From Heterobilharzia americana (taxonomy: Eukaryota > Platyhelminthes > Trematoda > Strigeidida > Schistosomatidae): 64,000 nucleotides of DNA. Below the pieces are notes generated by a model that did not search any database, was not told the origin of the DNA, and saw only the letters and a list, made by a program, of their open reading frames with translations. This document shows, piece by piece, positions 13,101 through 25,037 of this stretch. The stretch spans positions 52,505,890 through 52,569,889 of the forward strand of contig OX104134.1 in assembly GCA_944470555.2 (NCBI GenBank). The letters run 5' to 3'. The position numbers and the translations under genes were made by a program. How positions within the stretch are numbered: position 1 is the first letter of the stretch; the number at the start of each line of letters is the position of its first letter.

Positions 13101-13206
13101 CCATCACTGATTGTAAATTATGGGCTATAGATCGTCCATGCTTCCAGTCAATTATGATGTTTACAGGCATACAAAAACAAACCGAATACGTAAAATTTCT
13201 GAAAAG
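13101..13206 (+). CDS. PKG exon: alpha-B/C end of cGMP domain A and interdomain helix
   Basis: Acceptor ttgtttacag precedes and donor gtaatg follows. Taking one base from the previous exon, the first codon is Ala. The exon reads [20 protein letters not shown] followed by [15 protein letters not shown], matching the PKG stretch in which CxLWAIDR-FQ closes domain A. It ends with two bases of a Ser codon completed at 19445. Phase 1 in and phase 2 out agree with both neighbours. Confidence 0.93.
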
Positions 13207-15270
13207 GTAATGAACGAATAGTCAATTATAAGTCTATTTGCATCCTTTCACTAGATATCATAATAGTATTTTGACGAAATCCTTTTTCTGCAAAACGATG
13301 GAAATTTACTGCTTATTTTTACACCTAATCAATATATAAATGTATGATTAACTGATTAAATTAGTTTTCACGCCTTCATTTGCAAATAGCGAAGAGATTA
13401 ATGATTTTTTCGAGCGAAACACGTTTACCATATTATTACTGATCATCATCAACACTTGCAGATTTAAATAAAGATATAAAGCTCATTGCACAATACCCTG
13501 GTTCTTTTGTTACTCCTTACCAATTCGCTTACTCTTCTTTAACAGAAGCTCTTTTTAAATTTATCAAGTTAACAAAAGTGGCAGTGTAAATTTTATTCCC
13601 GAGAAACTCTGTTATGCTCATTGCCAGTCAGATACGCTATATTGTAATGGCACTAATTCTGTAAGTTAACTGACCGTGATTTGTATGACAATACGGAATA
13701 CCTCGTTAAAAGTAGAAAAAGAGTAATGTTTAGGCAGCACCACTTAGTCTAAAGCTTCAAATGAGAAACGAAGGCAGCGTAATCTGGGTCTAAGTAATCA
13801 TTTATATATTCGTTAGTTTTGTAAAAAATACTTGAGGTTGCTAAAAGATCGAAAAACGACAAAAATAAATAGTACGGAATTATAGAAAACTATCTCTGAT
13901 ATGAAATTGAAGCTGGTTTTGGTTTTTCTTGTTCATAAATTGTCAACAGCTTATTGATAGTAAACTAAACTAGTCTATCCTGTCGACAAAGGAACTAAAA
14001 CAGTTAAGGAGATGTTGACTAACCTATCGGCATTTAAGTACGTGACAAAATATCTTTAAACGTTGAAAATATTTTGCGGTTACTAATGATTCAAGAAATA
14101 TCCTTGTTTATCTTTAAAATTTCAACTAAGTAGGACAAGTAAACGTAAAAAAGTTTATTGTAATGATACTTTTATCTTAGGCCTTGAGACAAGAATATTA
14201 AATTTAACCATAACCACAGAAAATCCTAGTTAAATCTAGAGCCTTCATTTCCTTCCATATCATACAAAAGATTCGCTCCACGTAAGGCCTATTTGAATAT
14301 GCAAACGTTCGTGCAAAACTTTAGATGGACATGGATCACCCATAATATTTCGGCTGTTCATTACTTGTAAGAAAATGGTTACATCTTTACGTTGATAACA
14401 GTTGGTTGGAATAGTTAAACCTAACTGAACTTTCATAAAATTACATTACTTGCGGTTTAGGTGGTAAGTTTAGTGATCTTTTAGACCCCGAATGTACTAA
14501 TAAGTGATGAGTTCTGTTTTACACTGCAAACGTTGACCACAGATTTTAACAGTCGAGAATGTTAGGACTGCTTGTGAATTCCAAGTTCTGAAACATGAAC
14601 TCCGTTGCAAAGAAGAAGAGATGTGAATATAGTGATCCTGAGAGTTAAGTATCATTTATAAAATATCAACACTTAAGTAAGTCTGTGAGATATGATTGAT
14701 TCCGGTCCCTAACACACAGATTACATGTGTTAATCAGTTGTGTTCTTGAGCTTACTATTATGGTCGACGTAGCGGAAAAAAATGGAGGTTTCAGAACAAC
14801 TAAATGAAAAGCAAAGCAGCGGGTTCTGAAATCTTCAATCATTTGCCTATATACTATGCCAGACTTTTAGTCTTGGAGATTAGCAGTTTGTTTCTGTTGG
14901 TTTTAGACAGCTTGGCTATTATTATATCATTATATCATAGTTGCTCACTTGTATCCAATACTAACCAAGTTTAGAATATACTTTCATTCTTTGTACTAAG
15001 TAGTCAGCGGTACTGATTTTCATGTCCGATAACTGACTGACAAAAAGGAAGCTTCATTGTTTCATAATTCAAAATACCGAATTCGATTACGTTGTTTAGT
15101 AGATTCTAGTACAGTTTCGTAATTAGTTGTTACAAACTATTTCGCAAATGACTAGATACATTTCTTTTAATAAAAAAGTACGGATTTATAAGTTCTCGTT
15201 GAAATAGTGATATCGATTCCCCGAAGATTTTCAACCTTAAAGGTTATAAATATTTGTTGATAAACTTGTA
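13207..15270 (+). other. PKG intron, first part
   Basis: AT-rich intronic sequence with no supported gene or repeat identified. The intron continues to 19444 and contains the SMalpha copy and the long RTE element listed separately. Confidence 0.7.
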
Positions 15271-15278
15271 GCTCTGGA

Positions 15279-15640
15279 TTGAATTGTTCAACCTTTATTG
15301 GTATATGGGCTCCTATGCGGATTCCTCGATATTACCTGGATGTTAATTATGGTAATTTAAAACGGAGAATTACAAGTATACCAACAAATAGTATTAACTA
15401 TTACCCGCTGTACAAGAGGTGGCTATCGAGCCTCCGTGGCCTAGTGGATAACGCCTCGGTGTTTGAAGCGATGAGTAGGATGTTCGAATCTAGGTGAGAA
15501 CACCTTCACTCACTGGGGTGCAGGCACATCCACCTGACGAGTCTCAAATAGGACGAAATGCGTGTCCTGGATTTCTTGGAGAGGTTGCTTGATGAAATAA
15601 TGAAGACTGTATGGGTTATTATAAGCGTAACTCATAAACA
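15279..15640 (+). mobile_element. SMalpha-type SINE-like retroposon with tRNA-like head
   Basis: The head at 15430-15500 carries a Pol III A box (tggcctagtgg, 15437-15447) and B-box-like gttcgaatc (15482-15490). A hammerhead follows at 15524-15575. The preceding 15279-15360 (tatgggctcctatgcgg...) is the reverse complement of the tail of the copy at 40965-41060, so the copy sits next to an inverted tail. Schistosome SMalpha repeats with Pol III-like promoters and active hammerheads are established knowledge. The 3' boundary is approximate. Confidence 0.8.
15524..15575 (+). ncRNA. Hammerhead ribozyme HHR1 (SMalpha type, core intact)
   Basis: Core box CTGACGAG lies at 15534-15541, stem II pairs GTCT with GGAC (one G-U) around the loop, GAAA is at 15555-15558 and the cleavage triplet GTC ends at 15566. 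Stem I pairs ATCCA with TGGAT but has a C-C mismatch next to the core. Stem III is only the short TGCGTG-like segment, as in the known schistosome ribozymes, which are thought to be helped by dimer formation. It lies sense-oriented in a PKG intron. Activity is inferred, not shown. Confidence 0.82.
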
Positions 15641-15986
15641 GAACAATATCGTATCACATTGGGTTTACATACGTCCTCGCCTACTGTTTATCGTCAGAGA
15701 TGAAAGTGATGGTGTTCCACTTAAACATTTGTTTGTACTCAGCAGCTGAGGTGTGAGTGATCGATTCAGCTTATCAACATTATTACAAGTATTTTTATCT
15801 CTTGCAGCAGTGTGTAACATAACTCACTGAATGAAGTAGAAAGCTTTTATTAGAAGAAATTTAGATTGTCGAGCTAAGACAAGCAATTTAGCTATTACTG
15901 AGAGAGAAAGAAACTTATTAAAAATGTACGATAACTTTCTGACTTTGGAAAATTCTTAAACTTTTTGTCATGCCTGAGATCGCTCC
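15641..15986 (+). other. Intron sequence, nothing recognised
   Basis: Short AT-rich stretch between the SMalpha copy and the AT microsatellite. Confidence 0.6.

Positions 15987-16028
<42 letters not shown>
15987..16028. repeat. AT microsatellite at 3' side of RTE copy 2
   Basis: Alternating TA with one ca interruption, continuing into attattatta before the element's 3' end. A longer AT run also abuts the element's 5' side (19254-19310), which suggests insertion into a pre-existing AT repeat. Confidence 0.9.
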
Positions 16029-16034
<6 letters not shown>

Positions 16035-16037
16035 TTA

Positions 16038-16760
16038 TTAGTCCCTTGGGTTCCTAGTGGAACATAGGGCTTCAGTAGCACGCCTCCAGTGACCTCTGTT
16101 CTCTGAGATCTTTTGAACCTGGTCCCACGACAGCCCAGAAGCTCTCATTTCCTGCTCGCACGACCTCCTCCATGTCACCCTCGGACGTCCAACTCGTCGC
16201 TTCCCATGGGGATTCCACTCGAGCGACTGGCCTGACGCGTGATGTCCTCCGTCGGCCTTCTCAGTGCATGGCCAATCCATCTCCACTTCTTCCTGCATAT
16301 TTGTTGCGTGATAGGTTCTTGGTTGGTTCGTTCCCAGAGTTCCTTGTTGCTTATTTTTTCTGGCCATCTGATCTTCAGCAGCGAGCGTAAGCAGTTGTTG
16401 ATGAATGTCTGTAGTTTATTGGAAATCCCTTTCGTGACGCGCCAAGTCTCTGAGCCATACAAGAGCACTGACTTGACGTTGGTGTTGAAAATCCGTATCT
16501 TGTTCCGCATGCTGAGTGCAGAAGATCTCCACACTGGTTTCAGGCTAATGAACGCCTGTCTTGCTTTTCCGATTCTGACTTTGACGTCCTCGTCCGTCCC
16601 GCCTGTAGTTGAAACAGTGCTTCCTAGATAAGTGAAGGAGGTTACTTCCTTTAAGTTTCTCCCGTTGACGGTGATTGGAGTTTGTTGTTGTTGTTGTTGA
16701 TGGTGGTGGTGTGGTATCTTCATCACTTCTGTCTTCTCTATATTCACCTGAAGTCCCGTC
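16038..16760 (-). pseudogene. RTE C-terminal region (frameshifted)
   Basis: The frame restarts near 16750 with VNIEKTEVM, followed by a His/Gln run from CAC/CAA repeats, then FTYLGSTVSTTGGTDEDV, LLYGSETW, and RKKWRWIGHALRRP. After a further shift near 16250 it reads GRPRVTWRRSCEQEM and ends at CSTRNPRD with a stop near 16038. This region is typical of the RTE C-terminus; no separate enzymatic motif is seen. Confidence 0.88.
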
Positions 16761-18065
16761 TTCGCTGCCTGCCTCTTCTGTCAACTTGTTAGTTTTTGCC
16801 TGCAGATCTTCAAGTTTATGTGACATTAGGCATAAGTCATCGGCGAAATCCAAGTCTTCTAGGTTCTTTTCCGTCGTCCAGTGTATCCCCCTCTTCTCGC
16901 TGCCTACTGTTTGCTGCATGATCCAGTCCACCACAATCAAGAATATCATGGGGGATAGTAGGCAACCTTGTTTCACTCCTGTCTTCACTTCAAAGGCATC
17001 ACTGAGCTTCCCATTGTGGATTACTTGGCATGTGGCATCTTCATATAGTTGTTGAATGAGGCGGATAAAGGTTTGCGGTACTCCGTAGTATTGAAGCAGT
17101 TTCCAAATTACTTCTCGGTCGACGCTGTCAAAGGCCTTCTCAAAGTCGATGAAGTTGAGGTGGAGAGGTGATTGCCATTCTATGCTCTGTTCTATGATGA
17201 TGCGAAGCGTTGCAATTTGGTCTGCACATGATTTGTACTTCCTGAAGCCTGCCTGTTCCGGTCGTAGTTTTGAATCCAGTGCATCCCTTAGCCTCTCCAG
17301 GATGATGCGGCTTAATATTTTACTTGGGGTGGACAGGAGAGTGATTCCGCGCCAGTTCTTGCAAGCACTGAGGTCTCCCTTCTTCGGCAGTTTGACAAGG
17401 TAACCCTTCTTCCAATCGTCAGGTACCTTCTCTTCCTTCCACACCTTCTGCAATAGTGGTGTGAGCATGTCCGCTGTTGTCTCTGCATCTGTTCTCAGTG
17501 CTTCTGGCGGTATTCCATCTGGTCCTGCTGCTTTCCCACCTTTCAGTAGCTTTATGGCGTTCAGGACTTCCATTTTCGTTGGGGGATTAATGTTCACTTG
17601 TAATTCAGCGGCTGCAGGTGGTATTTCTGGACGAAGTGCAGGTGGTGGTCGATTCAAGAGCTTCTTGAAGTGGTCGGCCCATCGTTTCCTCTGTTTCTCT
17701 TCTTTTGTAATTAAATTTCCTTCTTCATCTTTTATTGGTTTCATCTGTGTTGGTCTCTTCCCTGATAGCAACCTGGTTATTTGATACAATGTCGTCAGGT
17801 CTCTCTTACCTGCAGCCTGTTCTGCTTCACTTGCCAGTGTTTCGTAGAAGTGTCTTTTGTCTTTGCGTGCACTCTTCTTCACTTCTTTATCCAGTGTTTT
17901 ATACATTGTGCTCAGTTCCTCTTGTCGTTGAGCATCCTTGCACTGGTTTATCTTCTGCTTCACCATCCTCCTCTCTCCTCTATCAGCTTCCAGGTATCTG
18001 TCGAGATCCATTCCTTGTCTTCTTTCTTCTTCCTTCCTAATACTGTTGTGCAGGTTTCTTTCCAC
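16750..18065 (-). pseudogene. RTE reverse transcriptase domain
   Basis: The open frame runs about 430 codons through the domain, with KAAGPDGIPPEAL, the box A stretch NFIDFEKAFDSVDRE, GVKQGCLLSPMIF, and DLDFADDLCLM containing the catalytic FADD. The domain itself is uninterrupted. It overlaps the endonuclease frame near 17970 through a frameshift and leaves frame again near 16755. It synthesises element cDNA at the nicked target in this family. Confidence 0.93.
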
Positions 18066-19031
18066 ATAGCTTTCAAAGACTTCCAGTGTTCTTCCACACA
18101 GGTTTCTTCAGGGATGTTCCTCGATGTCTCCCATTTTGTCTTGATGGCTGCCTTGAAGATCTCCTTTGTAGTTTCATCCTTCAGTTTCCGAGTGTTGTAC
18201 TTGAGTTGAGGTCTATCACCAGCTTCCTTGAAGGCTTTTAACTTGATTTGGAAGGTTCCTTGCACTAGATAGTGGTCTGAACCTACATCTGCTCCTCTTC
18301 TTGACCTTGTGTTAAGTAGACTGCGTCTCCATTTTCTTGAGATTGAGATAAAGTCGATTTGATTTTTAGTGTGTCCTGTCTGGTGAAATCCATGTCGCTT
18401 TGTGGATATCTTTGTGCCTGAACACACTGCCTCCAATCACCAAATCGTTGAATGCGCAGAATTCTGCAAACAATTCTCCATTCTCATTCATTTCACCTAG
18501 CGCCTCTCGACCCATGGTTAGTTCTCTTCCTGTGTTGTCCCCTCCCAGTTTGGCATTCATGTCGCCCATTAGAATTTTGATATCGCCAACTGACGTCTTG
18601 TCCAGTGTTGATTGAAGTTGTCTGTAGAAATCCTCCTTTTTCTCTTGCTCTGCATTATTTGTAGGTGCATAACATTGTATGATTGTGACCTTTCTTCCTT
18701 TTGAGTTGAATCTTGCTGTCATGATCCTGGAGGAGATTGGTTCCCACTGCATGAGAGCCTTCGATGCTCTTGAGGACATCATGATAGCCACTCCCTCAGT
18801 GTGCTCGTGGTTGGCGTCTGGGTGACCGGAGTAGATTATTGATTCTCCAGTTGACAGTTTGGAGAGTCCACTCCCATTCCATCTGCTTTCGCAAATCCCA
18901 AGCACTTCGATGTTATACCTTCTCATCTCCCTTGCAATCTGGGCTGCCTTACTGGGTTCAAACATCGTGCGGACATTCCATGTCCCCACGTTTACTTTCG
19001 CTTTCATCGAGAGAGAAGACACATCGGCCAA
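17960..19031 (-). pseudogene. RTE endonuclease domain (frameshifted)
   Basis: Two frames cover the domain. The first (19031-18366) has GTWNVRTMFEPSKAAQIARE near the N-terminus, CESRWNGSG (active-site Glu region), IQCYAPTNN, and GDMNAKLGGDNTG with the Asp-x-Asn pair. After a shift near 18385 the second frame gives NQIDFISISRKWRR and RRGADVGSDHYLVQ, containing the catalytic SDH. All hallmark motifs of the exonuclease-endonuclease-phosphatase fold are visible; only the reading frame is broken. RTE endonucleases nick target DNA for target-primed reverse transcription. Confidence 0.9.
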
Positions 19032-19252
19032 TTGGCTTCCCGAAGGCTTTCACCAACTGGCGTCATTTCGCCTCTCCGATTCCAGCGGGGAATAAGTTTG
19101 TTTTCATTTTTTATATTTTGTTTGTGCTTTGAAGTTTCTTTAGCGGTTAGATTTGTTTTACGGGGTAGGGTTGCTAGCCCTATGCCCAACCTTCCCTGTT
19201 TACCCGGGCTTAGGACCGGCTAGTAACTAGTGAACTAGTTAACCAGGCGAGG

Positions 19253-19253
<1 letters not shown>

Positions 19254-19310
<57 letters not shown>
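19254..19310. repeat. AT microsatellite at 5' side of RTE copy 2
   Basis: About 28 uninterrupted AT units directly abut the element's 5' leader. Confidence 0.95.
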
Positions 19311-19313
<3 letters not shown>

Positions 19314-19444
19314 ACTCCAAAGTGTCTTCAATCAGTATCTTTATTCATGAAATTCTAGGATTAAAAAACGGCCATCATTTCAATCAATATTTGCCACTAT
19401 TGAAATGCACTTCGGCATAATTCACTTTTTTATTTATGTTTTAG

Positions 19445-19586
19445 TGTCCCAACGTTCAAGGATCTAAATCTGGAGATTCTTGGCAAAGTTGCTGTTGTTC
19501 TTGGTGCAGAACACTATGAGCCAGACGAGTATGTTATAAAAGAAGGTGAACGTGGGAATACATTTTTCATAATCACGGAGGGAAAA
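19445..19586 (+). CDS. PKG exon: first half of cGMP-binding domain B
   Basis: Acceptor tttatgttttag precedes 19445. The first base completes a Ser codon. It encodes SVPTFKDLNLEILGKVA, then LGAEHYEPDEYVIKEGERGN and TFFIITEGK, the usual start of domain B. A donor gtaggt at 19587 keeps phase 0 and joins to VKVTKN at 25038. The alternative donor four bases later would break the frame, so I prefer 19586. Confidence 0.92.
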
Positions 19587-21035
19587 GTAGGTACCTTTCT
19601 GTTATTTACTTGTAGTAATTTAAAACTATGGTATTCGTGCAGTTAAGATTGTTTCAGACCTAAGCATTCGAATTTCTCATGACGACTAGTGAGAGATAGA
19701 AATTTTAATTTTGAGTTCTGTTATTACATATGAGATCTGCTACTTTTTCTGCGACCATTGTAAGTAGCAGACTTGTGGGAATGATAGCTACGTGCCAAAA
19801 CAAGGTTGATATCTCTAAGTATTTTTCTTTATGTAAAATCAGACAGTTATAGTTTCTTTACTGCTAGTGGTAATAAAATCCAGCGAATCGATATTCAGTT
19901 TAAAAAGAAATGAACATCTTTAATTAAGAAATCATATTTCAGTCTGATGACTGGATTAAATAAATGAACCTTGAGATTTCGGATAAAATGTATAAAGTAA
20001 AAATTTGTCGTGGTGTGTGTGTGCTTTTATCAAGTTAATATGACTTCGTTTAGCTATCTACTTTTGATATAAACCGCTTGTTCGATTCATAGTAGCCTTA
20101 AAACATTATGGTTTCCAAGAGTGAATGTCACTCAGACAGTGACTTAAACATTTACCTACTACAAGTGAATCTCTTCTTTTGTAGCTGACAGATATATCTT
20201 GTTACAAAATCGAATGTATAGTTTTTTATACATTATAATAAATATCGTAATAAAAATCGGAATAAATAACTAATCGGGAATCTATATTCGGTTCTAAATT
20301 GTACAGTAACGCCATAACCAGAAGTTACATCTGAGTAACTAACATAATTATCAAACACGAAACATGGATTCGAGCTAGATATTATATTCCTTTTTCCATT
20401 TTCATTTAGTCCATGGAATTGAATATGCTTATGAGATATTCTGTCTACTCCACTCATTCTTTCAATCATGTCCTTCTTCATATGTGAACAACGGAGTGTA
20501 CCTGACATAAGTGTGTCAAATTAAGCTTGGATAAAACACAGTCTTACTCAAATCATCATTCTTAGGTGACTGATTTTTACAAGGCAAGATTGTCGAAAAG
20601 ATTGTCAACATGTGTGCTTGTTCACTCACTAGGAAACATTTCTAGAGTTAAAAGTGATGTCAGTGTAGTGCTAGTTAGAAAGGTCATCTGTATCCATAGT
20701 GCATGGCATACAAAATGCATGCCTATCAGGAAAAAAAATTACTATTGTGAAAATATCATTTTTATTTCTCTTATTTTCCCATTTATTCCCTTTGGTACAC
20801 TTTCCCACTACTTTAATACAGCTAAGGTCTATTTTTGCGTCTTATGCCTTCATTGTGATCATGAGTTTCAGAGTATCCTCAGGTGGCATAAACTTGGTTT
20901 TTGTGGTTCACGTCACTTCCTAGATAGATGTGATGGTGGTTTCCAAAACACTGGAGCTTAATCATGCATTCTAACCTTAGTGAAAAGTACCACATACTTT
21001 AACAAATAGCTGTTTATTGACTTTAGGTTGGTATT
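19587..21035 (+). other. PKG intron, AT-rich, no gene seen
   Basis: Includes an open stretch at 20566-20961 without family similarity or biased composition, which I take as chance. Confidence 0.65.
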
Positions 21036-21290
21036 CTTCATGGATTGATATCAGTTAGAGAAACATTGGAAACCTGAGAACACCAAACAGGTGCCACACC
21101 TTAGCGTAGGACTCCTTAGGAGTACGATCTTATGACCCTAGAAGGGATGGGACCCGTAGCCAACGCGTTGCCGTTGAACCATTGGGTCGTAGTTCAATGA
21201 TCAATACTTCCTACTTCTGTCAGTTCATCCAATGCTAAGTATCTGTCCTAGTGTTCGACTTAGTTGGTTCTATCCATGTTTTAGTGCTTT
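21036..21290 (-). repeat. Family-2 hammerhead repeat, decayed copy B
   Basis: It shares tggattgatatcagtt with 5738-5755. The stretch 21190-21270 is the reverse complement of the segment near 62220-62300 (gttcgacttagttgg against ccaagtcgaac). The hammerhead section (21075-21135, minus strand) has CTAAGGAG where CTGATGAG is expected and no GAAA box, so it is non-functional. It does extend family 2 as an element of about 250 bp. Confidence 0.65.
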
Positions 21291-23039
21291 CTTGACCGAA
21301 TTTTATTAATGTCAGTCTTAACGTGAGCTTTACATCCTAATCAGTATATTTATTCGTAAACAGTAATGACCGACATTCAGTACTGGTTTCACATGTTTCG
21401 TAAAGACAAAGTAACTAGTGTAATTATTTTATGCTCTGACTAAAGCATAAATATCAATCTAAAAACCCTCCGATTAATAAAAATTTTCATTGTATGATAA
21501 TTAAATTTAGTGTTTGGTATGTAAAATTTAAATATCAGATGTATCTTAAAAATATGTTGTTTAGTATATTATTATAGGATCTTTATCAGAAAAAGCAGGA
21601 TTTTCCATGCAACCGTTGCGCTAAATTGTACTGAAATTTACTGTCCTATGTTATCTGAAAGAAGTAAATGATTCGAAAAGCCAAACAAATCATTTTATAG
21701 AATGGAAGGAGGATTAAAAAATGGTACTCCAGCTAAACGAAGTTTGCTGAATCTCAAATTAAATGGTTATAGGCCAGAATGTTATCATCCACTACTGAAC
21801 TACTGGGTATAACTTTATTTCTCAATTCTACTAAGACTTTGTCAACTACCTAGAGTTTGCTATTTCTCTAACTGAAGTATCCACATGTATAAGATTGAAA
21901 TTATTATCCTTGACGAAACATTTCTCACTAGTATTTTTCAGTAATCTAATTAGTAATAAAAAGAGTTAAAAAGTTATTCAGCTTCGATTTTTAATATAGG
22001 GATATCAGAATAAGTGATATTCGACCACAGTAACAGTCAGTCTTGAAGCTGTAAAAACTAGGTTTCCTTTGGATGGAAAGAAGAATGTTTTATTCAACTA
22101 TGCAAATAATTATTAGTCCACTACAGAGTATAACAGGAAAATGAACTTATCTATACTCAAAGGAAGACGGATATCTGCTTAAATTCATGCATCAGGTTAC
22201 GGAGACGAAGAGTTTGAGGGGATTCAACCACTGAGCTCTACAGATTATGTTGACACATGCTGCATCAGAGTGGATTCTGTGAGTCAAATCTATGGTCTTA
22301 TATAGCTAATTTCATTGCCTGCAAGTTTAGTAACCTGATTGAGAATTACTTTGAATTGTTTTGCCCATTTTTATACTGGGCTTTATTGCAAACTAAGATC
22401 TCGTCACTCAAACTACTCCTCTCCTTACCACTTTATTTACCAATAAATAAATAGCAGTAAATAAAATAGCTAATCATCGCATCACCTTCTAAAGTGATTT
22501 ATTGTTGGATAATTAAGTGCTCAGTTTGGTTTTTAGATATGGTGAGAGATTGTAAAATACCTTACAAGATGTTGACAGTAATAGTAAAAGTATGAAATTT
22601 TCAAAGGTGAAAACTGTTTCTAGGTATAAGGTAGGTTGGTTGACTTAACTCTAGATACCTATGAAGGTGATAAAGAAAGGAACAAGGGTCAAAAAATTGA
22701 ATGCATTGAACTCTTTAAGTATGATTAAATAAAAACAAAGTGAAAATGAAGACTTCTGTAGAAAGAGGTTAAAAATACTCTTTACACACACAGACTTAAA
22801 CTGATGAACTGCCAGTACCTTCAACTTGCCCAAGTTAGTAAATTGCACTGCTGCACAAACGTTTACCTTTGAAAACAAGTCCTAGTGAAACTGTGTGGTT
22901 AGAGTTGATAATGTATTCTAGAATCAAATTTGTGGAACATCTACATTTTCCTCTAGACAACCATATGGAAAAGTCCTCAGATAAGCATTAGGAAAGTATA
23001 AACTTTATGCGGCCTGCGCATATGTACATACATATATAA
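21291..23039 (+). other. PKG intron, no gene or clear repeat
   Basis: AT-rich. Small open frames such as 22257-22454 show only AT-driven composition. Confidence 0.6.
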
Positions 23040-24330
23040 CGACTAAGTTTTTGGTTGTTATAACCCACTACTATTGTTAATTAGCTAAATTTCACTCCAG
23101 TTTCCATCCCAGCTCCCAACTCCAGGCCGGACATTCGTTTGGTCGAATGTCAATTTCTTTTGAACAAGTGGGACCAGTCCTCTTACCTAGCAGGAAATAT
23201 TCATCAATAACAACTCCAAATGAACATGAATACTTCTGCAAAGCGTTTTGGTTAACGCTCCCGGCAAATTTAATTTCGTCAGTGAGTCATATCCTCCCAC
23301 CTTTCAAGCTTCAACGTGCCCGCGATTGGCTGGTAGTAGGCTCATTGACCGTATTCACCTCTCCGTGAGCAGACGTGTGTGGGACGTCTCACTGAAAGTC
23401 CATTGTCTTGCAGATAGTTGAGCAGTACACCTCCCTGAAGCAATCAAACCCTGTTTTCTAGGTCATCAGAAGGTCATTCCTAGGTATCTCCTGGTTATTT
23501 CGCGGCATAGATATGACAAACGTTACTCGGCATTCTGGACCTAATACCACTTACTCTTTCAAGGTAAACCAATAACACTTCTCTTAGGATTGCTTCAGTA
23601 CCAGTGACTTCCGGAATTAAGAAGCTGGACTCCCTTATCTTTTTTGGTACACTTTCCCCAGAACGAATTGGCTGGGCCGAATCCTGATGCTATGCAAGTC
23701 CGTCCCTGGTTTGAAGATCTGCTTCAGCAACATTGCTTTAGGATCTCGTCGACATTGTTTACCGCCAAGTCAAATAGACGGTTTATTGGTTGGAATCCGG
23801 CAGGGATGCGGGGAGGCTCATTGTCATGTACGTAACTAGGCTCGTCCAGTATTCACCAGTGCCTCTACCATCTCAGGACTTCCTGAACAGCAGCTGAAAT
23901 GACCAATCCGCTCCACCGAGCGGTGCAGGCTTCTATACGTTGATGACCTAGGGATGTCACCACGTAATGACACTTGGTCACCTTAAGAGAGACATAATTA
24001 CGCCCGCACGACATAAACAAGGCAGAGTACATGCATGTAGCATATAGCTTTCTTCGAACCTCACTCATGATCGGTTGCTACCACACACTGCTTTTGTTAT
24101 GTTGCGTCACACTTCGGGACTTCTGAATAACACACACAAGACATGTGTTTTATACCCCGAACTTCGATACTGTTCATGTAAGAGGTTATGTTCAGTGACG
24201 TGGATGCATGTTGCTCAGATTCCTCAGAGCAAAAGAAAGAATTCTGCAATCCTTGGTGATACACAATGATTGTTCCACTGTTTGTGGCTGATACTGAAAC
24301 CTGGTGAGGAATACACAAGTTGATTATCTT
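23040..24330. other. GC-richer island, probably a decayed LTR element or other transposon
   Basis: Base composition rises clearly above the flanks across about 1.3 kb and returns to AT-rich on both sides. The left edge shows tgttataacccactactatt (23057-23076), a TG-start compatible with an LTR end, but I found no matching second copy, primer-binding site or RT/integrase coding. Short frames (for example 23147-23368 and 23865-24068) carry no recognisable motif. Mobile origin is an inference from composition. Confidence 0.4.
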
Positions 24331-25037
24331 CAAGCTGTCAATTGTTTATCAAAATTTACTTCTGCATAGAGGTGACTTCTGTTAAATTGGAGTGAAATTA
24401 AGTGTAATTTAACCTAGAGAAGGAAAAACACTGATTAACTGTTGCTGCATAAAATATTTTTTACTGACAGAGAAGTGGCATAAAATTGGCAACTGTCATG
24501 TTATGTGAGTCACAATTTAGTTTGTCAACTTACATCAGTTTTTACTAATGCATGAACATAATGGAATTTCCTCTATATGTATCTCTCCTTATACTCTGTG
24601 TACTTAACTCCACAGGTTATAGCTTCTCAATAAGACTTCAGTTAGCCTAACTATAGGCACGTCACCAATGTGGACTGGATTATTATTAACTTAGTAGGGT
24701 ATTTAAGGAACTGAACAACTTATCCCAGTGAAATAGAAATGATTAATTAGGATTTGATTGATTGATTTCCAGTGTTTTAATCAATTTGACTGTGTCTCCA
24801 TTAGGACTTGATATATGTTATCCATATTCAAAGGTGGTTTATGTATGATTTCGCCAGATTTTATCGACAAAATGCTAGTCTTCGAAATGAATTTGTTCAG
24901 TTACTTCTGAAATGATGAATGTTAGTTGAACTGTTTCAGTTGTTTTACTTAATTTTCACTCTGGCTTTGCTTGTAATCGGTGAAAATCAATGCACTACCT
25001 TTGACTTTCGATTCATCACTGTGTTTTCATTCTTGAG
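24331..25037 (+). other. PKG intron, end
   Basis: AT-rich, ending in the acceptor ttttcattcttgag at 25037. Nothing else recognised. Confidence 0.65.

Larger units (their letters stand above)
16029..19252 (-). mobile_element. RTE-clade non-LTR retrotransposon, near full-length copy 2
   Basis: An element of about 3.2 kb read on the minus strand: 5' leader (19250-19035), AP-type endonuclease, reverse transcriptase, C-terminal region and a short TAA-rich 3' tail. The order and motifs fit the RTE clade (SR2/SjR2 type), which has one polyprotein and no separate gag-like ORF1. At least four frameshifts (near 18385, 17970, 16755 and 16250) break the polyprotein, so the copy is inactive as read. It is oriented opposite to PKG, inside the intron between exons 13101 and 19445. 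The GC content is visibly higher than the flanks. Confidence 0.95.

Noticed and set aside
15430..15500. Functional tRNA gene at the SMalpha head
   Set aside because: A and B boxes fit, but the cloverleaf arms do not pair well, and the same head precedes a hammerhead at two other places, so it is the SINE promoter.
16172..18209. Plus-strand open frames over the RTE element
   Set aside because: Shadows of the minus-strand endonuclease and RT coding sequence.
19587..19590. Alternative donor gtacct at 19591 for the exon at 19445
   Set aside because: It would leave phase 1, incompatible with the next exon; gtaggt at 19587 gives the conserved EGKVKVTK join.
20566..20961. 131-codon plus-strand frame in an intron
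   Set aside because: No motif or recognisable similarity, AT-driven composition, no splice or transcript evidence.
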